Origin: Aptenodytes patagonicus
Lineage: Eukaryota > Chordata > Aves > Sphenisciformes > Spheniscidae
Length of the DNA: 64,000 bases
Direction of reading: 5' to 3'
Assembly (NCBI RefSeq): GCF_965638725.1
Contig: NC_134949.1
Coordinates: forward strand, 82,366,017-82,430,016
A program made the position numbers and the translations under genes. Of the stretch, positions 1-13,900 are shown in pieces; positions within the stretch are counted from its first letter, which is position 1, and each line of letters opens with the position of its first letter. Below the pieces are notes generated by a model. It worked only from the letters and a program-made list of their open reading frames with translations. It was not told where the DNA came from and ran no database searches.

Positions 1-2159
1 TTCTAGTATCACCATTCAGATCAAGAAAAAAATTCGGAAGTCTCAAAATATATACTCCTGCCCCAAAAAATAGTTTAAAAAAGCAAAATTGAAAAGTCAT
101 AAGAATTGGAAAACAAAATGTACAGTTGAATCCTAGTTGATTAAATGCTTAAATGCTGGCAGAATACCCATTACTTTGACGTGTACAATGTCTCGGCCAT
201 CTTTCCACCACTGGTAACATGTTAAACATTTAAACAACTGGTGAAAATAAATGATGTATGAAGAACTCTGATGGACAGACCAGAAAGACAGACTTCTGAT
301 ATGTTTGCACTACAGTTTTCACCACCTCTTAAGGTCATGCAGAAAACAAGAGAAAAGTAAGAAAACTGAAATTTCTTCCACTAACAGCCAGAAACATTCC
401 CTCTTGTGTACCAGCTCTTCCAGCTGTCCTTTCCTCTGATTCCATGCCAAGAGGCTGTATCTAAACTCCTGAGCTCCCAAACCATCAATTAAAACCTTAA
501 CAGTCCTGCATATGACGAGACATTTTTCCAATGAGAAACCCTTCTGAAGAAGATAAACACTACTGACAAGGCTAGTTCAAGAACTTCAAAGCAAATGACA
601 GACTAACAGCCCTGGTGGCTGTACTATTAAAATTGTGAGATTTCAGCAAACAGAAATAAACAAACTAACTACACCTAGTGTGCTTTTGGTAGCTTTTACA
701 TGAAAAATATAGGAGGAAGAGCTTATCAGGAAGGGGAAAAATTCATGTTCAACCTAGAGACCAGTGACAAGATGAATTCCTTAGGATTCTGTTCAGGGAC
801 TTGCCCTGGTCAACATTTTTATCAGTGTTCCAGAAGAGGAAATGAAATGTACCTCATCGAGTCCACACATGACACCAAACCAGGGGTTCAGTCAATAAAC
901 CTGAGGGCAGAGCCACTGGTTAGAGGTGCCTGGACAGGCTAAGGAACAAGCCTGCAGGAATCTCACAAAACACAACATGAACAAATGTCAAGTCCTGCAC
1001 ATAGTGTGGGGCAGGCCCAAACCCACATCGGATGAAGACTGCCCGTATCTTGGGCTGCCTCCCCTGTAGCCCTGACAGCATGTGAAGGGCAGTGATGGTT
1101 TCCTTTTGCCAGACTACACCTGGGGTGGTGCACACAGATGGGTCCCCAGGGCACAGCACAGAGGTGACAGACCGGAGGGAGCTTGGCAGAGGGCAAAAGC
1201 AGCATGAGGACAACCCTGACCCAGCATGAGCTGGGACAGATGCCACTGCCCTAATGGCGGGGGAAGCCCTGCCCCTACTGCCCACCATGTGTTCCACTTG
1301 CCCCAAAATCCTGTACATCTTCCAGTCACCTCGTCTGTTCCCTTCACCTATTTCTGCCCCCAGGGGTTGCTGTTTTGTAAAACACCGTACACCGCTTTTT
1401 CACAGACTGCCCTGTGACTGGCTGATAGGACCACTTGCCCCTTCCTGTCTACATCAGAAAGGCACCAAAGCAGGACGCTCCTGCCTATGATATACTTGGG
1501 GAAAATTAACTTAAATTATTGGCAGTTAAAATAGATTTGGATAGTGAGGAAAAAAGAAAACTAAAACACCTCCCCCCCCCCTTCCTTTCCCAGGCTCAAC
1601 TCCTCTCCTTCATTCCCAGCTCCTCTACCTTCCTCCCTCACACGTGCCCCGAGCAGTGCAGGGGGATGGGGAATGGGGGGGTTGTCATCAGTCCACAACA
1701 CTTTGTCTCTGCCCCGCCTTCCTCCTCCTCACACTGTTCCCCTGCTCCAGTGTGGGTCCTTCCACAGGCTGCAGTCCTTCAGAATAAACCTGCTCCAGCG
1801 TGATCTCTCCAGAGGCTGCAGGGGAATTTCTGCTCTGGAACTTGGAGCACCTCGTCCCCCTCTTCCTGCTCCTCTCACCTTGGTGCTTGCAGGGCTTGTT
1901 TCTCACACTTTTTTCCCCCTCTTGCCTCACAGCCTATGCTGTGCTTTTGGCCTTTCCTAAATGTGTTTTCAGCCTTTCCTAAATGTGTTTTCCCAGAGGC
2001 ACCCCACCCGTGGCTGAGGGGCTCAGTTGTGCCCTGCAGCCGGTCCATTGGAGCTGGCTGGAACCAGCTGTGTCTGGCATGGGGCAGCCCCAGCCTCTCC
2101 CCACAGAGACCACCCCTGCAGTCACCCCTGCCAGCACCTGGACACCAAAACCCGATACA
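1..2159. other. No supportable gene
   Basis: Several short open frames on both strands, with no splice sites or homology that I could support. The stretch 960-2150 is richer in C and G, with a long pyrimidine-rich part at 1560-1930. Confidence 0.5.
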
Positions 2160-2420
2160 ACACTATAAAATATGGAATATAGAACATAGAAACTAAATAT
2201 AAATATACATATAAATATAGATATAAGGGAAGATACAAATAGGCGTAATATGTTACTTACTTACTCATAGATGCACTTTATATATATACACACACTATAG
2301 AGTATATATATTTATATCTGTTTATATAGCATATATACACACATGTAGATAAATAAATTATATATAACATATATCAGAAAAAGCATAGGCATACAGTGTA
2401 TAAAACATGCTAAGAGCTAA
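2160..2420. repeat. AT-rich low-complexity tract with TATA repeats
   Basis: Long runs of TATATA, AAATATA and ACACAC variants, probably a degraded microsatellite. Confidence 0.8.
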
Positions 2421-2977
2421 TGAAATGAATAATTAATATTTAAATGTGAATAGAAAGTTCATTAACACAAGTAAAAGGCAGGTTCAGCGCCCCCCGCTTT
2501 ACAAGGTAGCTGAACAAGCACAAACATGTATGGTCTGGGGGAATTCCACAAGGGTGGGGGGCACCAGCACACTGGGGGGACAGGAACAAGTTGGAGGATG
2601 CCTAAGGACTGCCCCCTGCGCAGCCCCCTCTGTGTGGAAAGCAGAGACCTGTCCTGTGAGCTGCACCAAGAGACCCCCGTGTCCAGCCCCAGACAGCCAG
2701 GATGGCCGTGGCCACCCCATGTAATTGGGGCAGTTGCTGGGCTCGGCACGGCGCTGCGTGGCTTGGGCAATGCTGACTGTGAAAATGGGAACCCCTAACC
2801 GAATGGGGCCGGGTCTCATGACACAGGACATCATACTTTATGTATGCCACAATGTCCTTCAACATCCGTTACAAATGAAACCCAATCACAATGATGCAAT
2901 GCAAATCTTGCAAACAGCTTGCAGTGTTGATGGTATAGGAAGGATGAACTTTGATTTTGCCCGTCCTAGAATATTAC

Positions 2978-5900
2978 TTTGGGTTTTCCAAAAGGCAAGA
3001 AAGTATGTTTTTCTCCTCCAGCAAAGCTGAATAATGCTCCAATTCTCTTGATTATGGGATTCAGTTTAATTACCACTGGATCAACTCCTCTGTGAACATT
3101 TTCTGCTCCAATAAGTAGAAAGAGAGAGAAAGACAGATTTATCCCCAAAGTTCCTGATAACATAGTGACTCGTGTTGAGGAGCTTTGCGGCATTCACTCT
3201 ACAAACCATCACAACAATAAACACTAGTGACTAAAACTTCTGTGAATAGAAATAGGACATGAATTAGTTCCTCACATCCAAGCCCCAAAGGCCAGAACAG
3301 TAAGTCTAGATCAGGTACAGCAGATATAAGAAATGAAGCATGCTCTTCGGGCCAAATTCACTACTTAGAAGTCAGTATAATCATACTGATTAATTATTTA
3401 CATACAATATCCATTAACACTAAATTTTTAGTAGCCTAAATAAAATGGTGCCAGTTTTGAATTCCAAATGGGATTCACCTTTTACTAATAAAAAGCTGAA
3501 AGTTACCAGAGTCATTAAGGTAACTGATATTTTATGCTTCCTAACAAAGTAATTGGCTGTCAGGGAGCAGTGAGAGTGACACTGCTCCATTAACGTCAGG
3601 CAGCAAGGGTAACAACAGCACAGGCAAGGCCATCCCCTAACTCACCAGGATGCAGATTTGCAATACCTAAGGAGGGCTGAGGTGGCAAGAGCAACCAACT
3701 CCATCAGCCCTTCAGTGATTTGTCACACAAGGTGAGATAGGGAGGCAGGTCCAGCATCCATTCAAGAAGCCCAGGCAAGAACAGCAAGGGACATGACTGT
3801 AACATAGGTCCAAGGTCTGTCCAAGAGACAGGGACTGGTACAAGACTGGAGACAAAGCTACCTACAACACAGATTCAGGTTTAGCACTTGCAAAGAACTA
3901 CTTGTGTATGGAAATACCCAGAATACCTGTTTGTCTCAGATGGAAGGTAGACTGAGCCAATATTCTTTATGCAGCACATTCAAACCACAACTAGAACCAG
4001 GGAAAACTGGAGAATGCTAATATCAATGGACACACAAGGGTCCTTCAGCTTTCCTTTTCCTCTCGTAGGAATGCTTCAGATTTTTAGACTGCCTCAGGAT
4101 CCCCAGGAACACTGAACAGAGGATAATGAACACTGAAAACAATTCTCATTCACATAACTGATATGCTTGGTCCAGTCATTCACATACTGCAAGTCAACTG
4201 CATGTACATGCTAACACAGGCAAAGAGAGACAGTTGTTTCTCAGCTGCCACACAGACAACAGCTGACTTTGTTCAAGCCTAAAATTGGATTTGAAGATAC
4301 AAAAAAATCCTGCTTAATATCTGAAGTCAAAGGGAAAGCATGATGCAAGAGAAACTGAAGCAAACAAACTTCTTACCAGAAAGGTTAGGGTTTTTTTTTA
4401 AAAAAAAGGATAAAATCCCCACCTTTTTTTGTGGTTGTTTCTTGAAAACAACATAGAGTCCAAATTCAGCATATGACCCTTTTTAATAAAACTGGATAAT
4501 CAAACATTACATAACGCAAAAATCTATACACTTTTGCAGACAAAAGAATAGGAGTCTTTACTTCAACAATATCAAGCAGCTAAGTTAGCATGTTTATAGT
4601 TAATATTTCAATGCTTGCCAAGGCATTCAAGCATGGCCAGCAGGTTGAGGGAAGTAAGCCCTCTCCTCTGCTCAGCACTAGTGAGACTGTGCTGGGAGGG
4701 CTGGGCCCCAGTTTGGGCTCCCCAGTGTCTACAGGCAGCAACAGCAAGGAGTGACTCTGTTAGAGGGTCCCCAGGATGAGGCCAGGCCTGGAGCAGATGA
4801 CCTGCATGGGAAGGCCAACAGCACTTCCCGTGACACAGGAGCAGCCTTTCTCTCTGGCAAGGAATATGGCCCACAGGAACAGTCCCCAGGAAAGCAGCCC
4901 TCAGCCCATCAGCCCCCTGCCCTTCCATAGTGGGGCAACCTCCACTCCACAACCTCGCTTGCGGTAGAACCAGCTATGTCCCGCCCCTCGGGGTGGGGAC
5001 CAAGCCATGCATGAAATTGTAATGGTCTCCTGATGTCACCAGTGGTCTAACTGAAGCCATTTCCAGACTGTTACAAGAAAGGCCTCCAGTGGTGGTGGGA
5101 GACCGCCACAGGGATCTTGGTGTCCCTTCCTGCTCAGCAAGGGTTTCTGGCAGCTATGAGTCAGATGGGGTGACTGTGGGAGAGGAGAAAGGACACACAG
5201 AGGAGGAGGAGCAAGGTGGGGAAAACCACAAGGGACAAACGAGCTTCCCTCCTCCAAACAGCAGCAGCCCTGCAGCCCATCTAAGACAACTCACCCCAAG
5301 ACAAGCTGCTGGTTTTGGATGAGCTGGAGGGGTAGCCACTGTCACGACATGTCACCATGGCTGAGGTCCCCCCAAGAAGAGGAAGCAACAGATGACCCTG
5401 CAAGACGGCCATCACCTCTCCTCCGCACCAGCCTGGGCACAGCTCCCTCAGCAAGCCCACCATGGCTCAGTCAGTATCTACTTGCAAGGCTGAGCATACT
5501 GTGCAGCAGTGGCAAAGGCTCTCCGATGGCTCTTGTCCACTGCCAGAACTGGGACAGGGATATCACCTGGATGACAGCTATTGCTCCTACTCCTCTTGCA
5601 TCCCTTTAGGGGTCATTCAGGGAGGACAATGCACCTAGCACAGGCCTTGGACATTCACTGGAAACCATGATCATCTCACCTGACTTTCCTTCACCACCAC
5701 CTCTAGCTAATTTCTCCATTTCTCTCCATCACTTAATGACAACTCCATTTCTTTAGCATCCTCCCCCTGCATAGGTTTCTGACACCTATTAGCACTTTTA
5801 AAAGTTCTCTACCAATTACTTACGGTTACAGTATAATTACTGCGTAGTTACTGGAGTTAGTCAAAGTACACATACTTTATAGTTGTTGTTTTCTATAAAG

Positions 5901-8900
5901 CAGAAAACCAAATCTGCACAGGGCAATTCTGTGTTATGCTCATCTCAGGAATTTGTGTGATTACATTCTGTTCTTAGGTTATTTTTAACTATTTCTGTCA
6001 GCTACAGGTATGGAAGTTATTTAGTTGAACTCTTAGTCTCCCTTCAGACCTTGTTTAAGTGATGGGTAGCAAATGGTACATCTCTAATACGCTGAAACAG
6101 TAGCTACCTTGGTGAGAGAGTTTACAGCGGCAGCCCAGGCACTTCATGTGTAAGTTTAGTTACTACAGAAACAATTAAAGCTGTGGGCTTTTTGTAAATC
6201 AGTACTGTGAAATGGAAGGGAAAAAGATCATCTAGATAGATGTATTTTTAAAATTTTTTGGGGGATGAGCTTGCAAAGATAATGGCTCCTCTCTGTTTAC
6301 TCTGAACTGTGAGCTCTGCTGGGATAAGAACAGCTATCCACCGCTACGTATTTTGCTTCAGGTATTACTGTAAAGTAGGTTTTCAGATGCTTTCAGGTAA
6401 GTGTGGTACCTTAATATTGTAAGATGATAACTAAAAAGAAAATAGCACTAATGCTTATCATATAAGTTTGAGGTTTCTACAGAAGTAAAAGTCTAACCAG
6501 TCTAAATTATTTGATTGGCAAAACTTAGGGATTCAGAAACAGAACCCTTGAAAATCAGACATGCAATTCCACTATGCATGCTACAGGAAACAGGAAGCAA
6601 TAATAAATGCCATTCTTTCCAGCTTTGTAAATGATAACTCACAAGGAATTAGACAGAAAGCTGATGTTTATTATAATGCTTAAAGGTAATTCTCTATAGT
6701 ACTTTTTTGTTTTCATCACCTTAATAAACATTTTAAATTGTTTTCATTATCTCTATCTAGCCAATTTATTTCAGTACAAATCAAAATTTAGGATTTAAAA
6801 CATTACTCCTATCTAACACAAAACAGAAAATGGTCTTCCTTTTTTTCTTTTAAAAATATAATGGGAATATAATAGAAAAGGAACTGTATAAATTAAGTAA
6901 TAATAATAATTAAGTAATAATTAAGTAAAGTCCATGTGAAGGATGACTTACCATGCCATATAATGGGTGGCAAAATCAATAGCCCAGCTCAAGTGCATCT
7001 ACACCAATGCACGCAGCATGGGCGGCAAGCAGGAGGAGCTGGAAGCCATTGTGCAGCGGGAGAGGTATGACTTAGTCGCCACCACAGAAACATGGTGGGG
7101 TGACTCTCACGATTGGAGTGCTGCAATAGATGGCTATAAACTCTTCAGAAGGGACAGGCGAGGAAGGAGAGGCGGTGGGGTGGCCCTGTATGTTAGGGAG
7201 TGTTTCGATTGTCTAGAGCTCAATGATTGTGATGATGATACGATTGAGTGTTTATGGGTAAGGATGAGGGGGAAGGCCAACAAGGCAGATATCCTGCTGG
7301 GAGTCTGTTATAGACCACCCAACCAGGATGAACGGGCGGATGAAGCATTCTACAAGCGGCTGGCAGAAGTCTCACAATCGCTAGCCCTTGTTCTCGTGGG
7401 GGACTTCAACTTCCCGGACGTCTGCTGGAAATACAACACGGCAGAGAGGAAACGGTCTAGGAGGTTCCTGGAGTGTGTGGAAGACAACTTCCTGACACAG
7501 CTGGTAAGTGAGCCTACCAGGGGAGGTGCCTCGCTCGACCTGCTGTTTACAAACAGAGAAGGACTGGTGGGAGATGTGGTGGTCGGAGGCCGTCTTGGGC
7601 TTAGCGACCATGAAATGGTAGAATTCTCCATTCTTGGTGAAGTAAGGAGGGGGGCCAGCAAAACTGCAACCATGGACTTCCGGAGGGCGGACTTTGGCCT
7701 GTTCAGGACGCTGGTTGAGAGAGTCCCTTGGGAGACAGTCCTGAAGGGCAAAGGGGTCCAGGAAGGCTGGACGATCTTCAAGAAGGAAGTCTTAAAGGCG
7801 CAGGAGCAGGCTGTCCCCATACGCCATAAGAAGAATGGGCAGGGAAGACGACCGGCCTGGCTGAACGGGGAGCTTTTGCTGGGACTCAGGAAAAAAAGGA
7901 GAGTTCACCACTTGTGGAAGAAGGGGCAGGCAACTCAAGAAGAGTACAGGGATCTCGTTAGGTCATGCAGAGGAAATGAGAAAGGCAAAAGCCCAGCTAG
8001 AACGCAATCTGGCTGCTGTCATTAAAGACAACAAAAAATGTTTTTACAAATATATTAATGACAAGAAGAGAGCCAAGGAGAATCTCCATCCTTTATTGGA
8101 TGTGGGGGGGAACACTGTCACTGAGGATGAGGAAAAGGCTGAGGTACTCAATGCCTTCTTTGCCTCAGTCTTTAACAGGCAGACCAGTTATCCTCAGGGT
8201 ACTCGGCCCCCCGAGCTGGAAGACAGGGACGGCGAGCAGGATGAACCCCCCATAATCCAAGAGGAAGCAGTCAACGACCTGCTACGCCACCTGGACGCTC
8301 ACAGGTCTATAGGGCCAGATGGGATCCACCCGAGAGTGCTGAGGGAGCTGGCGGAGGAGCTCGCCAAGCCGCTCTCCATCATTTATCAGCAGTCCTGGTT
8401 AACGGGGGAGGTCCCGGACGACTGGAGGCTTGCCAATGTGACGCCCATCTACAAGAAGGGCCGGAAGGAGGATCCGGGGAACTACAGGCCTGTCAGCCTG
8501 ACCTCGGTGCCGGGGAAGATGATGGAGCGGTTCATCTTGAGGGCACTCACAAGGCATGAGCAGGACAACCAGGGGATCAGGCTCAGCCAGCACGGGTTCA
8601 TGACAGGCCGGTCCTGCTTCTATAGGTCTCCTTCTATGACCAGGTGACCCACCTAGTGGATGAGGGAAAGGCTGTGGATGTGGTCTACCTGGACTTCAGC
8701 AAGGCCTTTGACACTGTCTCCCACAGCATTCTCCTAGAGAAGCTGGTCTGGATTCTAAGCTCACGGCTTAGACAGGTGGACTCTTCGCTGGGTGAAAAAC
8801 TGGCTGGACGGCCGGGCCCAGAGAGTTGTGGTGAATGGAGTTAAATCCAGTTGGCAGCCGGTCATGAGCGGTGTTCCCCAGGGCTCAGTATTGGGGCCGG

Positions 8901-11900
8901 TCTTGTTCAATATCTTTATCGATGATCTGGATGAGGGGATCGAGTGCACCCTCACTAAGTTTGCAGACGACACCAAGTTGGGTGGGAGTGTTGATCTGCT
9001 CGAGGGTAGGAAGGCTCTGCAGAGGGACCTGGACAGGCTGGATTGATGGGCCGAGGCCAATTGTATGAGGTTCAACAAGGCCAAGTGCCGGGCCCTGCAC
9101 TTCGGCCACAACAACCCCATGCAGCGCTACAGGCTTGGGGAAGAGTGGCTGGAAAGCTGCCTGGCGGAAACGGACCTGGGGGTGCTGGTTGACAGCCGGC
9201 TGAACATGAGCCGGCAGTGTGCCCAGGTGGCCAAGAAGGCCAATGGCACCCTGGCCTGTATCAGAAATACTGTGGCCAGCAGGAGTAGGGAAGTGATCGT
9301 CCCCCTGTACTTGGCACTGGTGAGGCCGCACCTCGAACACTGTGTTCAGTTTTGGGCCCCTCACTACAAGAAGGACGTCAGGGTGCTGGAGCGTGTCCAG
9401 AGAAGGGCAATGAAGCTGGTGAGGGGTCTGGAGAACAAGTCTGATGAGGAGCGGCTGAGGGAACTGGGGTTGTTTAGCCTGCAGAAAAGGAGGCTGAGGG
9501 GAGACCTCATCGCTCTCTCTAACTGCCTGAAAGGAGGTTGTAGTGAGGTGGGTGTCAGTCTCTTCTCCCAAGTAACTAGCAATAGGACGAGAGGAAACAG
9601 CCTCAAGTTGCGCCAGGGGAGATTTAGATTGGACATGAGGAAAAATTTCTTTACTGAAAGAGTGGTTAAACATTGGAACAGGCTGCCCAGGGAAGTGGTT
9701 GAGTCCCCATCCCTGGAGGTATTTAAAAGACGTGTAGATGAGGTGCTTAGGGACATGGTTTAGTGGGCCTGGTGGTGTTGGGTTGACGGTTGGACTTGAT
9801 GATCTTAGAGGTCTTTTCCAACCTTAATGATTCTATGATTCTATGATTCTATGATTCTATGATTCTATGATAATAGAAGAATGATTAAGAAAACCAGTCT
9901 CATAAATTGCAATGTTTGTGAGCTCTTCTTGCAGGTAGCTTTTTTTCCAGTGCTCAGTTGCTACTACAAATCACAGTAAATACGTGGTCAATTCCCAGTC
10001 CAACTTATCTGGAGCTGCCAATGGACCCTGTTATCAGCACCCTGCTCTGCCCACTCTATTTGGGTGCTGTGGATTAAAACAGGCACCCTGTTGGTGAGGA
10101 CACTGTCCCTGCTTATGGTGGGGTCAGTCTCTGCTCCTGGTTCACTCCCTCTCATGGAGTAGCCCTGACCTTGCTGCACCCTGACAAACCCATAGGAAAG
10201 AGCAGCAGAAAGAGATTGTTATGCAGAGTCACAGGAAGAAACGGTCATCACATACCACCCCAACCCCCCACAATGCCCATCATCTTTATGGAAGAATTTT
10301 GATGGATTGAGTGTAACCTGTGCTGAATATACAAAAAGTTGAAACCAGAGATGGGGGAGGATGGGGGTTTAATGTGTTTGATTGATTGTGGTGGTCTCTT
10401 TTTTCAATAACTGAATCGGTGATGAGAAGTTTGTGTTGTTTGGCAACAAATTCCTCAGAATTCCCTGGCTCAAGACTGTTCTGCCTGTGACTTCAGGCTC
10501 CTAGCCAGATTGTTGGGGTGTTGTCCTGGGAGGTGGAAGATGTGGGTATGAATCTCCTCAGCCTCAGAAGGGTGTTAAGCCCAAGCACATGCTTTAGCTC
10601 CGAAGCAGAAGCAGCAGGAGCTAGTCATTAGCATCAAGTAGAAAGACTGGGCCAAACATAGGGGAATGATTTTAGGCACCTAGTTGTAAGAAGGTGGCTT
10701 CAGACTGTAAAACCTCTTCTTACCTAGGCATACAGTTCAAGGCTGTTGGTTCTATCCCAAGGGTCTGACATCTTGATCTACTGGTAGAATTAATAAATAA
10801 ATAAAAATTATACTGCATTGATTTCCAAAGGTTCCAACTGTTTCCAAAACAGTTCAGGTTTTTTTCTGAAAACTGCTCAAAGGAGACTAAGTCACCTACA
10901 GAAGCAAGCTTTTTGAGATTGCTACCTAACCCCTCAATCTTCCGGATGCCTTCAGTAAACCTCTCCTGACACCCAGCCACTATGTGGTTCTCTTGAACTC
11001 TGTTCCTGAGTATGCCCTGCATTGGCCTTGTCTTAACTGAGAGCCAGCTGGTAAAGGCCTAAGATTCAGCAGCACTGTAAAAGAACAAGCCAAACGTGTG
11101 CTGCCAGGAGTAAAGGCAAGAAGGAGCCAATGGGGAAACACGTTTATCATGCTTACTGAAAAATAAATTCTGATTTCTGTGAATCTCTCGTATTCGGGAA
11201 GCTGTTTCACCACTTTTGATGGTGTTAACGAAGAAAAATAGGTTTGTGGTGGGCATCTTAATGATTTCTAGTTCTTCATTAATGGCAAATACCCGGGGCT
11301 GAAATGGCTTTAGAAAAAATAAGGCTGAAAGGGAAAAGAGATCCAGATAACACATCCTAGTCAAGGCTAGCAGCGCTTTTAGCACAGGACAGATCTTAGC
11401 CACGTTCTTATTATTTACTCAGTTACACAGCCTGTCACCCAATCCTGCTAATTCTTTCACTTCAACATACACAAGTGGCCGAGCATATTATTCAGCAGTT
11501 TTACTTCCAGCCCCAAATGTTTATCTCTTTGAAAATGGTGGTATGTATAAGGGGTACATACCTGTTCAAGAGAGAGATCTGTCCAAGTCATAATAAAACT
11601 GATCTATTGCTTTAATGAGCCGCTACGCTGACCAAAGATAAGCCAGCCAGCAGAGGGGGCAAAAGTCCCACTTTCTTCCCATAAGCAGTATTACTGGAGA
11701 GTGATACTCCAAAAAAAAGAAAACCAGAGCAAAGCGTTGAGACACTGAAACACAAGCCAGCCTTTGTCAAATGGAAAAGAGCAAGTTGATAAGGAGTTTA
11801 CAGCGTAAGTGTATTGCCAGCGTCCAACACTAGAAGAGTATAGGCATGGGAATATGCAAATCTTTAGCCCTTCCTTAACGCAGTAGCACTGCTTTCCATG

Positions 11901-12639
11901 TAAAGAAAATGCAGATATAAAAGTAAGGTAACCAGGGTTGTAAGATTCCCCTTTTCTTCTTACGTTTAATATGAGAGGAGTATATTAGTACACAGAAGCC
12001 CTCACAGGCACTGAATGCCCCACTCGGTTGGATGCTGTGCTCCATCAGGCAGTTTATCCAGACAGCTTTTACTTCCAATTAGCAATCCCAGTACTGCAGT
12101 GAGATCAGGACAGTGTCAAAAGCATACAGAACTTGGATCTCTTGAAGCTCAGACCATCCTCCAGTCAATAGTCATGGGCACACAGGAACTTTGCTGGTCC
12201 CTGAAATAACCACATCAAACAACTCAAGCATAAATTTACCAAGCACTTCTTGAAACTAGTCTGTCTGTTGATTCTCATCTTTTTTATGAGACTGGTGTTC
12301 CACTCCTACCGCTATTACAGATCTTATTGCTAGGCAAAATGCATGTATAAAGGTATGGAAAGCTTCCTCTGAGTACAGCCCCTTAATTTCTTCCAGATCC
12401 CTGCCAGTTACCTCCTTTCAAAATCTCTTTGTCTTCTTTTACTGCCCTCACTAGTAATAAATAAAAAGCCAGGGGTAATTCACATTCTAAATATTGCCTA
12501 TCAAGATACTGAGGATGACAGTGCACTTCACACCTTTTCTCCTTTTCCACTCTAAGTTAAACAGAGAAAAGAACTGGATATTCTTACATAACCTGCAGAT
12601 ATTATCACTACATCTTCAACCACATCTCCTGTTAGGCCT
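2978..12639 (-). CDS. Gene Y: five consecutive in-phase exons of an unrecognised protein
   Basis: I do not recognise the protein. Exons in transcript order: 12639-12593, 12093-12006, 11693-11633, 11298-11157 and 3102-2978. Phases chain without conflict (2>1, 1>2, 2>0, 0>1, 1>0). Acceptors are good (TTACTTTTTCAG, CTGATCTCACTGCAG, TCACTCTCCAG, AAGCCATTTCAG, TACTTATTGGAGCAG), as are donors, notably TTTTTCA|GTAAGC and CCCAAA|GTAATA. Peptides include [73 protein letters not shown] and [19 protein letters not shown]. No stop appears in 154 codons. The last intron contains the large CR1. The gene lies downstream of the KCNQ1-like first exon on the same strand, so it is either nested in that gene's intron 1 or shows that gene to be broken. 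Start and end are not in view. Confidence 0.52.
3103..6966. other. Intron of gene Y; nothing beyond a CR1 fragment
   Basis: Lies between two in-phase gene Y exons, if that model holds. Apart from the CR1 fragment near 4.6 kb, I see only GC-richer sequence at 4.6-5.6 kb with chance frames, then AT-rich sequence up to the CR1. Confidence 0.5.
4630..4750 (+). mobile_element. CR1 fragment (RT C-terminal region)
   Basis: Resembles the CR1 ORF2 stretch for GGCCAGCAGG, then CTCAGCACT-GTGAG and GGGCTCCCCAGT, in order and orientation. It is short and diverged, with uncertain ends. Confidence 0.5.
6967..9763 (+). pseudogene. CR1 ORF2 (endonuclease-reverse transcriptase), disrupted
   Basis: A bifunctional endonuclease/reverse transcriptase frame in segments 6967-8025, 7976-8647, 8644-8844, 8792-9046 and 9065-9763. 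Three frame changes and one stop codon separate them. The segments keep a high level of intact sequence, so the copy is comparatively recent, but it cannot encode a full protein. Confidence 0.9.
6968..9871 (+). mobile_element. CR1 LINE, 5'-truncated at ORF2, nearly complete ORF2
   Basis: Non-LTR retrotransposon of the avian CR1 family. ORF2 begins at 6967. The endonuclease domain is intact, with [23 protein letters not shown] and SDHEMVEF. Reverse-transcriptase blocks follow: [45 protein letters not shown] and the catalytic FADD. The frame is broken near 8000, near 8617 and near 8770, and by TGA at 9044. The C-terminal domain is open to 9763. The element ends in the diagnostic repeat of ATTCTATG. 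ORF1 and the 5' UTR are absent. It sits in an intron of gene Y in the antisense direction. Confidence 0.95.
9829..9871 (+). repeat. CR1 3' tail, (ATTCTATG)n
   Basis: About five copies of the 8-base unit at the 3' end of the CR1. This is the hallmark of CR1 integration in birds. Confidence 0.95.
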
Positions 12640-13159
12640 CTGAAAAAGTAACCAAATTTGTAAACCTCAAACAAGAGGTTTACAAAAAGAGGTTTACAAA
12701 AAAGCTGAGAAAAAGGTGATGCAAAGTGCCAAGATGTATGTGCATAAGGATGTATAAGGGAGGACAATCGGTGCCATTTATTTACTAAGGGATCCAGAAC
12801 TGTCCAAAGGCTGCTAATACAGCCTGCAAGTTTTGTAACTTCCAGCTAATTGTTGCATCCCTCTTGTATTTATGTGTTGAGACTCACTCTCTCTCTCTCT
12901 TTTTCCATTTCCAAAACACACATTAAATTCACTTAATTTATAGCACTATATGTTCTTGCCAGTGAGTGTCACTCCTTCCCAGTGAATAACAAAGGCATCA
13001 TTTTGCTAGCACAGGATAGGCTAGACATTCTACGGATAAAGTATCATGTCCTCACATAAAATGCATTTATTTGAAAGGTAGAATCACTGCTGATCACTTT
13101 TGGTCATAAAAGATCAAGACTTGCTTTTTGCAAGAGGGGGAGGGTTAGCTTCAGAGCAC

Positions 13160-13282
13160 CTGGATATATTCCCGTCTCAATAATCTCCTTTCCCAAATTC
13201 AAATCGTAATGTAAAACCCTCCTGGTAATGTCAAGCAGCAAGTTTTTTTCTTTGTACACTACACTATTAACAACTTCAAGCA
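13160..13282 (-). CDS. Gene Y candidate exon (VLEVVNSVVYKEK)
   Basis: A 123-base open segment with coding-like composition: VLEVVNSVVYKEKNLLLDIT then RRVLHYDLNLGKEIIETGIY. Acceptor GGCACTTCAG, donor ATCCAG|GTGCTC. It leaves in phase 1, whereas the next exon needs phase 2, so one exon may be missing between them. Confidence 0.35.
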
Positions 13283-13860
13283 CTGAAGTGCCCACATCTA
13301 GTGACCGTGTTTGTCACTTCTGTCAACTGCATGACACAACAAAATGATACCTACAAAGCGTATGAAAGTTAAAGCTATCGGTGAAGACACGCTTGAGACT
13401 GGCATTCAGAGCAAGGCAGGCAAGGATGGTATCAGCTCTAAGCAGTACTAGACTACCATACTGTGTTATTCCAAGACAGCTCAAAGTAGGGATGGATGGG
13501 CTCGAGACTTGACCTTGATTCCAAAAAATGATAAATTATTACAGCCTGTTTACTGGAACCTGGAAGAATAACAAGCCTGGCATAGAAATGTTAGGTAATG
13601 TCAGAAAGCCTGATATTCAGCTTGAATGCCAGAAAGCACAAGGAGACTTTAGCAACTAACATCATGATGGGGAAATGAGTGGTTTCTTTGTCCAAGTGAT
13701 AAAAAGCCATGCTAAGCAGTGGCAAAAGCAACTGAACCATAAGCATGAGGGCAGCTCACACGAGGCGAGTACAGATTAAGTTGCAGTGAGGACAAAGTCA
13801 AAGATAACTGCAGACTAACGACTGAGTAAGGGCAGCAGGTTCCTCACAATTACCAACAGC

Positions 13861-13900
13861 AAGAACAGCAACAAAAAAAAACAAACAAACAAACAAAAAG
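13861..13900 (+). repeat. A-rich (CAAA)n simple repeat
   Basis: AACAAAAAAAAACAAACAAA and continuing CAAA units. Intronic or intergenic simple repeat. Confidence 0.7.

Noticed and set aside
920..2834. Many overlapping frames of 60-130 codons on both strands
   Set aside because: They shadow one another in GC-richer sequence and none has homology or splice support.
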